From contig CALEFF010000074.1 of NCBI GenBank assembly GCA_937876865.1, positions 1 to 18,014 on the forward strand: a stretch of DNA of 18,014 nucleotides. The letters run 5' to 3'. Shown here in pieces: positions 7,190 to 12,568 of the stretch (the stretch's first letter is position 1; every line of letters starts with the position of its first letter). The notes under the pieces are model-generated. The model was given only the letters and a program-made list of their open reading frames with translations, did no database searches and was not told the DNA's origin. This DNA is from an uncultured Bacteroidales bacterium (lineage in GTDB: Bacteria; Bacteroidota; Bacteroidia; Bacteroidales; P3). The position numbers and the translations under genes were made by a program.

Positions 7190-8683
7190 ATGGAACAAAA
7201 TGTTATTAAAAAACAAGTAAGGAGAATGAGTCAAGAGGAGGCATTTAGAATGAATGGTAAGATTCCTCCTCAAGCAATAGAGATAGAAGAAAGTGTTTTA
7301 GGGGCTTTGCTTCTTGATCAAAACGCTATTACAAATGCAATAGATATTTTGCGTGCGGAATATTTTTATGTAGAAGAAAATCAATTTATTTATTACGCTA
7401 TAACTTCTTTATTTAGAGAAGGTAATCCTGTTGATTTACTTTCGGTTGCAGAACAATTAAAGAAAGATGGAAAGTTTGATGAAGTAGGAGGGGTGAATAA
7501 ATTAGTATCTCTTACTTCTCGTATTACTTCTGCTGCACATATTGAATATCATGTTAGAATCCTTTCGGAAAAGTATATTCAAAGAGAGTTGATTAGAGTT
7601 TCAACAGAGACTTTAAAGGATTCGTATGATGAAACAATGGATGTGCTTAATCTTTTAGATAGAACGGAAACAAAGTTTTTGGAGATAAATGATAGTAATT
7701 TCAAAAGTGATTTTCATTCAATGGACACTCTCTTGTTTAATACGTTAAAGGAAATAGAGGCAAATCAAAATTCCGCAGACGATAGTATGGGAGTAGTTAC
7801 GGGATTCAATGATTTAGATGCAAGAACGGGAGGTTTTCAAAAGGGTACTTTACTTATCTTAGCGGCACGTCCTGCAATGGGAAAAACAGCCTTAGCATTG
7901 ACAATGGCAAGGAATATGGCGGTAGATTTTAACAAACCCGTAGCGATTTTTTCTCTTGAAATGACAGCCTCAGAGTTGATGTCGCGTTTGATTGCAGCAG
8001 AAAGTGGGATAGACGCTAAGAAGTTTAAGATTAAAGGAGAACTTCAAGATTGGGAAAAAGAACAATTGCGAAACAAAACTAATGCTCTTGCTCATGCTCC
8101 AATGTATATTGACGATAATCCTGGACTTACAATTTTTGAACTAAGAGCAAAATGCAGACGTTTGAAACAAAAGTATGATATTCAAATGGTTTTCATTGAT
8201 TATTTGCAATTAATGTCAGGTGGAGATACTATGAAAAATGGTGGAAATCGTGAACAGGAGATTTCTTATATTTCACGTCAATTAAAAGCCTTATCAAAAG
8301 AAATAGGAGTTCCTATTATGGCTCTTTCACAACTTTCAAGAGCGGTAGAAACAAGAGGAGGGAGCAAACGCCCTCAACTTTCCGATTTAAGAGAATCGGG
8401 AGCGATTGAGCAAGATGCTGATATGGTAATGTTTGTTTATCGTCCTTCGTATTATGGTATAGAGGTAGAAAACGGAATGAGTACCGAAGGTTTAGCAAAA
8501 CTTATTATAGCAAAGCATAGGAGTGGAGAACCGGGTGATGTCAATTTAAGATTTGTTGAACGTTTTGTAAGGTTTGAAAATATGTATGATTCCCTACCTG
8601 CCGAGCCTATGATTCTTAATTCTCAAATGAATAGAGATGTAAAACCTACTACATTAGAAAAAGATGAAACCATTCCATTCTAA
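7190..8683 (+). CDS. dnaB: Replicative DNA helicase DnaB
   Basis: Hexameric helicase of up to 497 residues that unwinds DNA at the replication fork. The N-terminal domain starts with GKIPPQAIEIEESVLGALL (23-41). The RecA-like ATPase domain has Walker A ARPAMGKT (226-233, K232) and Walker B MVFIDYLQLM with D337, then the DnaB signature LSQLSRAVETRGG (379-391) and SDLRESGAIEQDAD (398-411). No intein interrupts these motifs. The start is uncertain. ATG 7190 lies only six bases past the -7 box, so the mRNA would be leaderless or miss it. ATG 7250 precedes the conserved region and has GAGGAGG eight bases upstream; ATG 7226 is also in frame. The 3' end overlaps the next gene by 20 bases, implying one transcript. 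Confidence 0.95.
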   Translation: MEQNVIKKQVRRMSQEEAFRMNGKIPPQAIEIEESVLGALLLDQNAITNAIDILRAEYFYVEENQFIYYAITSLFREGNPVDLLSVAEQLKKDGKFDEVGGVNKLVSLTSRITSAAHIEYHVRILSEKYIQRELIRVSTETLKDSYDETMDVLNLLDRTETKFLEINDSNFKSDFHSMDTLLFNTLKEIEANQNSADDSMGVVTGFNDLDARTGGFQKGTLLILAARPAMGKTALALTMARNMAVDFNKPVAIFSLEMTASELMSRLIAAESGIDAKKFKIKGELQDWEKEQLRNKTNALAHAPMYIDDNPGLTIFELRAKCRRLKQKYDIQMVFIDYLQLMSGGDTMKNGGNREQEISYISRQLKALSKEIGVPIMALSQLSRAVETRGGSKRPQLSDLRESGAIEQDADMVMFVYRPSYYGIEVENGMSTEGLAKLIIAKHRSGEPGDVNLRFVERFVRFENMYDSLPAEPMILNSQMNRDVKPTTLEKDETIPF

Positions 8684-9944
8684 GATAATAATAGTGTTAT
8701 TCTTTTTATTTTGTTTTTTTTGTTTGCAAACAAGGGCTAACTTTTTGGTTATCCCTATGGACGAAACGCAAAAAAATCATTTAAAATCATACGGTGTCGC
8801 TTTTAAAGCACTTTCTTTGGAGTATGAAGTAGATTGGATGTTGAATTATCAAGGAGGAGCATTTACTTTATCATATTCAAAAGAAATTGAAAACATTTGT
8901 AGATTAAAAGGCGTAAGTTATTATCTTATAACACCTTCGCAATATGCAAGCATTTTGGAAGAAATTGCCAATCCAAGCGTAAATCAAGATGTAGTAAAAC
9001 TTCATAAAGCACCCAAAATAGCAGTATATTCTCCTAAAAATAAATTACCTTGGGACGATGCGGTAACACTTGTTTTAACATACGCCGAAATTCCTTATGA
9101 TGTTGTTTATGACGAAGAAGTTATGAATGATGTATTACCTTTATATGATTGGTTACATTTACATCATGAGGATTTTACAGGACAATATGGAAAATTTTGG
9201 GCATCTTATAGGAACAAAAAATGGTATCAAGACGATGTAGCCTTGCAAGAGCAAACTGCAAAACTATTAGGATTCAATAAAGTTTCTCAATTAAAACTTG
9301 CAGTAGCGAAGAAAATTAGAGATTTTGTAATAGGTGGAGGATTTATGTTTGCAATGTGTTCCGCACCCGATAGTTTTGATATAGCCTTAGCAGCAGAGGG
9401 CGTTGATATTTGTTCAGAAGCATTTGATTATGATGCTATTGATGCAAACGCACAAGAAAAACTTGATTTCTCTAAATGTTTTGCTTTTGAAAACTTTACA
9501 ATCGTTACAGACCCTTATACATACGAAGTGTCAAATATTGATGTTCCTATAAGCCGTTCACGTCAAGTTAAAGAAAAAGATGACTTTTTTACTTTATTTG
9601 ATTTCTCTGCAAAATGGGATTGGGTTCCAACAATGCTAACTCAAAATCATAGCAGAATTATTAAAGGATTTATGGGACAAACAACAGCGTTTATGAAACG
9701 TTTTTTAAAGAGTTCGGTCATTATACTTGGAGAAAACGCATCGTTAGAAGAAGCAAGATATATCCATGGTACTTATGGTAAAGGAACTTGGACTTATTTA
9801 GGTGGACACGATCCAGAGGATTATTCCCATTATGTTGGAGATCCTGTAACCGACCTTGATTTACATCCTAATTCTTCGGGTTATCGTTTGATTCTAAACA
9901 ATATTCTTTTCCCAGCAGCAAAGAAAGAAAAACGCAAAACATAA
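8664..9944 (+). CDS. Conserved Bacteroidota secreted protein (often named asparagine synthetase B)
   Basis: A 426-residue protein with a very hydrophobic signal segment (residues 7-21, then QTRANFLVIPMDETQ), so it is probably periplasmic or lipid-side. Databases of Bacteroidota genomes commonly label such proteins asparagine synthetase B, but I see no N-terminal catalytic cysteine, no synthetase ATP-binding SGGxDS loop, and the export signal argues against that enzyme. Conserved-looking blocks are KAPKIAVYSPKNKLPWDDAV (115-134), WLHLHHEDFTGQYGKFW (163-179) and GGGFMFAMCSAPDS (224-237). The last resembles the nucleophile elbow of class I amidotransferase-like folds, with C232 as candidate; that is inference. 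The start ATG lies inside dnaB, 20 bases before its stop, so translation is probably coupled. Function is unknown. Confidence 0.85.
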   Translation: MKPFHSKIIIVLFFLFCFFCLQTRANFLVIPMDETQKNHLKSYGVAFKALSLEYEVDWMLNYQGGAFTLSYSKEIENICRLKGVSYYLITPSQYASILEEIANPSVNQDVVKLHKAPKIAVYSPKNKLPWDDAVTLVLTYAEIPYDVVYDEEVMNDVLPLYDWLHLHHEDFTGQYGKFWASYRNKKWYQDDVALQEQTAKLLGFNKVSQLKLAVAKKIRDFVIGGGFMFAMCSAPDSFDIALAAEGVDICSEAFDYDAIDANAQEKLDFSKCFAFENFTIVTDPYTYEVSNIDVPISRSRQVKEKDDFFTLFDFSAKWDWVPTMLTQNHSRIIKGFMGQTTAFMKRFLKSSVIILGENASLEEARYIHGTYGKGTWTYLGGHDPEDYSHYVGDPVTDLDLHPNSSGYRLILNNILFPAAKKEKRKT

Positions 9945-9960
9945 TATTAAAAGCATTTAG

Positions 9961-10031
9961 GCTAAAATAAAACGTTCGTTTGTCAAATTATAATAAAGAC
10001 TCACGAGCGTTTTTCTTTGGTTTTATTTATA
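9961..10031 (+). repeat. Hairpin repeat, copy 1; likely terminator of the dnaB transcript
   Basis: Arms AAAACGTTCGT (9969-9979) and ACGAGCGTTTT (10003-10013) pair with one G-T wobble around a 23-base loop, followed by a T-rich stretch 25 bases past the secreted-protein stop. Arms, loop length, most loop bases and flanks recur at 10139-10210, with starts 178 bases apart. It may terminate the dnaB operon, but the conserved loop is more than a terminator needs. Confidence 0.7.
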
Positions 10032-10138
10032 TTGTTTCTGTTTCAGTTCACCTGCAAGTTTAAACTCTATTTCAACACAAGACGATACGGTAAACAAGAA
10101 TAAAAGAAAGAAGATTTAAGACTTTAAAACAAAGAAAG
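10032..10138. other. Spacer between hairpin repeats, nothing recognised
   Basis: AT-rich DNA between the two hairpin copies. I see no convincing open frame, promoter or RNA gene in it. Together with the two repeats it makes up the gap between the convergent genes ending at 9944 and 10279. Confidence 0.5.
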
Positions 10139-10210
10139 CAAAAAACAAAACGCTCGTTTGTCAAAATAAAATCAAGACTCACGAGCGTTTTTTCTTTTGG
10201 TTTATTTACT
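10139..10210. repeat. Hairpin repeat, copy 2; likely terminator toward DUF805
   Basis: AAAACGCTCGT (10147-10157) and ACGAGCGTTTT (10181-10191) form a perfect 11-bp stem around a 23-base loop closely matching copy 1 (TTGTCAAA at the start, AAGACTC at the end). Plus-strand output ends in TTTTTTC; minus-strand output ends in GTTTTGTTTTTTG, so it could end the DUF805 transcript coming from the right. Confidence 0.7.
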
Positions 10211-10278
10211 AATAATTATCATTTCTAAAAAGAATTAGAAACGATTATTTATACCTAATTAATATAAAAATATTTTAG

Positions 10279-10653
10279 TTAATCATTTATTTCTTTTGGA
10301 TTGTCTCCCCATTTATTAGTTCCTGGTTTACTATCAAGACAAGTTAATACAAATAACCAAATTCCACCAATATATGGAATAAAATTGATAAGTATCCACC
10401 AACCACTTCGTCCTGTATCGTGTAAACGACGAACTGTAACGGCATAAGTAGGAACAATAAGAGCAAATATGAATAATACAAATAATATAGTAAATATTGG
10501 AACCTCAATTTCTAATCCTATTTCAATACCCACTAATAAAGCGAGAGGTAAAAGAAATAATAAATAAAAAAGAGTAAACATCCAATATTCTTTTCTTCTT
10601 GCACGCCCTTTAAAATCTGCGTATTGTTTAATACATTTAATAAACCATTTCAT
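10279..10653 (-). CDS. DUF805 family inner-membrane protein
   Basis: A 124-residue protein with the DUF805 pattern: FKGRARRKEYWMF (14-26), the hallmark RRLHDTGRSGWW (75-86), and a C-terminal D107-SKPGTNKWGDNP. Three hydrophobic segments, about 23-45, 51-71 and 86-106, place it in the cytoplasmic membrane. The biochemical role of the family is not established. The length is normal. The start at 10653 has AAAGGA upstream and the usual MKWFIKCIKQYADFKGRARR beginning. Its closest consensus promoter is at 11018-11048, giving an unusually long leader of about 360 bases that contains a strong RNA fold and a U-run, so expression may depend on read-through of that element. Confidence 0.88.
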   Translation of the reverse strand: MKWFIKCIKQYADFKGRARRKEYWMFTLFYLLFLLPLALLVGIEIGLEIEVPIFTILFVLFIFALIVPTYAVTVRRLHDTGRSGWWILINFIPYIGGIWLFVLTCLDSKPGTNKWGDNPKEIND

Positions 10654-10757
10654 GATAAAAATCCTTTCTTTAATTTTTAATTTCGTCCTTATTAATTTAA
10701 TTTTCTTTCCCCAAGTCCCAAATGGCGATTACTTATTTTCTTTCTTGACTTCAAGGC

Positions 10758-11012
10758 ATAAAAAAACGTGGGACTTTTTATCTTATCGGAGTGTGAGGTT
10801 CTGGAAATACCTTGTCTATCTAATAAGTAAAGCCCACGAAGATGATTCGCGAGCGTTTACTGCTTTACATTGATAGACAATTTTGAAATTTTCCAGATTT
10901 CACACGTCCAATATAAGCAAAAACGCTTTTATGTCGTATTAAAATTAACTCAGTCTAAATTATCTTTATTTTTCTTTTACCATAGGCATAATTTTTCGTT
11001 AATAATCTTTCA
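10758..11012 (-). ncRNA. Candidate structured RNA or attenuating leader upstream of DUF805
   Basis: On the minus strand, four stacked helices build a rod about 115 bases long: 10905-10900 with 10796-10791 (GUGUGA/UCACAC), 10897-10890 with 10807-10800 (UCUGGAAA/UUUCCAGA), 10880-10872 with 10820-10812 (UUGUCUAUC/GAUAGACAA) and 10868-10862 with 10833-10827 (GUAAAGC/GCUUUAC), with a 28-base apical loop. A consensus promoter precedes it. Seven U follow at 10766-10760, directly after CCCACG. CGUGGGCUUU (10838-10829) can instead pair with AAAGUCCCACG (10777-10767), next to that U-run. A rod between a Bacteroidota promoter and a terminator recalls 6S RNA (the Bacteroidales-1 motif), but identity is not shown. 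The 5' boundary is inferred from the promoter and the 3' boundary from the U-run. Confidence 0.55.
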
Positions 11013-11017
11013 GATTA

Positions 11018-11048
11018 CAAAGGTATAATAAATTTTTAAAAGCACAAA
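11018..11048 (-). promoter_or_regulatory. Bacteroidota promoter for the structured RNA / DUF805 leader
   Basis: Minus strand TTTG (11048-11045), exactly 19 bases, TACCTTTG (11025-11018), a full match to consensus. Expected start is near 11012, followed at once by a small hairpin AATCT-GAA-AGATT. Confidence 0.72.
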
Positions 11049-11049
11049 A

Positions 11050-11300
11050 AACTTGCAAACAAAGTTTTAATTTCTTTAATTTCAAGTTTAAATGTATTCA
11101 TCTTTATTTTGCGAAAATTTAACTTCATTGCATTTTAAAAAGTCATAGTTTTTTCCAAAAAAATCAAAGAAATAATTTTTTAAAACAAAGAATTATTAAA
11201 ATAAATCAAAGAAAAAAATTAATGATTCTTAGCTTTATTTTTTTAATTCTTTGTTTTGGCACATAATTTAAATTATGTAAAGTAGAAAATAGTAAGCATG
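11050..11300. other. AT-rich gene-free segment with phased motifs and palindromes
   Basis: No convincing gene. It holds three CAAAGAA words at 11165, 11186 and 11207, exactly 21 bp apart; a 14-bp inverted repeat (11182-11195 with 11244-11257); and an 18-bp perfect palindrome ACATAATTTAAATTATGT at 11261-11278. These fit curved DNA or a protein-binding region, but no target gene is obvious. Confidence 0.55.
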
Positions 11301-11331
11301 AAAAAAGTCACCCTTTTTAAAAGAGTGACTT
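11301..11331 (-). terminator. Rho-independent terminator of the gyrA-TPR operon
   Basis: Minus strand AAGTCACTC (from 11331) pairs with GGGTGACTT (to 11305) around an A/T-rich inner part, then TTTTTT. It starts 30 bases past the stop of the TPR gene. Confidence 0.88.
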
Positions 11332-11361
11332 AAACATGGAAAATTTCAAATAAAATTTAAA

Positions 11362-12555
11362 CTATTGTTGTTTTAGTCTATTATCAATATCTTGATATTC
11401 TGCTTTCATTCCTAATAAAGAATAGATTGTTCTCAATGCTTTCAATGATTGGAAATCTTTTGGTTTTACTTCTAATACTTTATTGTAGTTTGGAATTGCT
11501 TTTTTAAAGTAATCAAATGCTTCGTTTTTCAATTTATCGTATGCACCTGTCATATCGTCCAACGGAACTTTGTCTGCTTCTTTCAATACATCAACTGCTT
11601 TATTGAAATATGTTGATGCTAATCCGAAATAAGCGTCTGTTTGTGCTGCATCAAGGGCTAATGATTTATTATAGTATTCTTCTGCTTTTGCTATATCGCT
11701 TGCGTCACGGTAAATATCGCCTACATAGTTGAATACTTCTTTCTTTTCTCCTAAGGCTAATAGTGATTGAACTATTTTTTCTGCTTCTTCTTTTTGTCCT
11801 GCTTGTAAGTATGTGCTTCCTAATAAAGCTTTTAATTGTGCATTGTCCGGTAGATTTTTTACACCTCTTTTCAATACGTTTATTGCTTTATCTGTTTGTT
11901 TTTCTGCTTGATTTGCTGCGAATATTTTGATGTAAACGTCTGGTTTCTTAGTATTTTCTTTTATTAACTCTCTATAAAGTTCGTTTGCTTTTGTTGTGTT
12001 TTTCAAAACTTCGTATGAAAGAGCCATAACGTATTTTGATTGCTCCAATGCTTCTTTATAGTTTGCTGCTTTTGCTGATTCTATTGCTTGTTCTGCATAT
12101 TTGATAGCATCTTCATATTTTTCTGCATTGAAAGCATTAACTGTTTCGTTTGAGAAGAAACTTGCAACAACGTTTAATGTTCCATTACATAAAGAAATAA
12201 ATTCGTTTGTTCCGTTTTTCTTTTCAATTTCTATTGCTTTTAATAAAGCTTTTTGTGATTTTGCAGCAATTTCTGTGATAGGTTCTGTGATTTTTTGTTT
12301 CTTCATTATCTTTTTATCCTCTTTGCTATCGGATTGTGAAATTTCTACCACTCTTGCATAAATTGCTCCTGCATAATACCATGTTTTTGCTTCTAAACCT
12401 GTTTTTTCGTGAGCACAAGCTTCTTCAATATTAGTCATTGCGTTACGTAAACGATTGTTTTGCCAATCGGCGTATGCACTTTGTACTTTCATTGTTTGGG
12501 CAGATGCTCCAAATGATATGGCTAATAATGCCAAAAATAAGATTTTCTTTTTCAT
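11362..12555 (-). CDS. Secreted tetratricopeptide (TPR) repeat protein
   Basis: A 397-residue protein with a clear signal peptide (MKKKILFLALLAISFGASAQ). The start at 12555 is chosen because the signal begins there and because a longer frame to 12582 would overlap gyrA and add nine polar residues. Helical TPR units are clearest around residues 205-310 (for example DKAINVLKRGVKNLPDNAQL, AKAEEYYNKSLALDAAQTDA) and again near 345-390; earlier A-rich helices (about 140-190) are weaker units. Such proteins hold partners together in the periplasm; the partner is unknown. It begins 13 bases after the gyrA stop, so it shares the gyrA transcript, and it is followed by a strong terminator. The link to gyrase is probably only positional. 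Confidence 0.88.
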   Translation of the reverse strand: MKKKILFLALLAISFGASAQTMKVQSAYADWQNNRLRNAMTNIEEACAHEKTGLEAKTWYYAGAIYARVVEISQSDSKEDKKIMKKQKITEPITEIAAKSQKALLKAIEIEKKNGTNEFISLCNGTLNVVASFFSNETVNAFNAEKYEDAIKYAEQAIESAKAANYKEALEQSKYVMALSYEVLKNTTKANELYRELIKENTKKPDVYIKIFAANQAEKQTDKAINVLKRGVKNLPDNAQLKALLGSTYLQAGQKEEAEKIVQSLLALGEKKEVFNYVGDIYRDASDIAKAEEYYNKSLALDAAQTDAYFGLASTYFNKAVDVLKEADKVPLDDMTGAYDKLKNEAFDYFKKAIPNYNKVLEVKPKDFQSLKALRTIYSLLGMKAEYQDIDNRLKQQ

Positions 12556-12568
12556 TTTAATAGTGTTT

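Noticed and set aside
8664..9944. Asparagine synthetase B as the product
   Set aside because: There is no N-terminal catalytic cysteine and no SGGxDS ATP loop, and the protein has an export signal.
10652..10873. 73-residue plus-strand open frame beside DUF805
   Set aside because: It begins inside the reverse strand of the DUF805 start, has no promoter, runs straight through the RNA helices at 10791-10868, and its product looks like translated AT-rich leader.
9945..11361. CRISPR array or tRNA genes in the non-coding stretch
   Set aside because: Only two copies of the hairpin exist, 178 bases apart with no regular spacers, and no cloverleaf or T-loop GGTTCGAAT-like sequence was seen.
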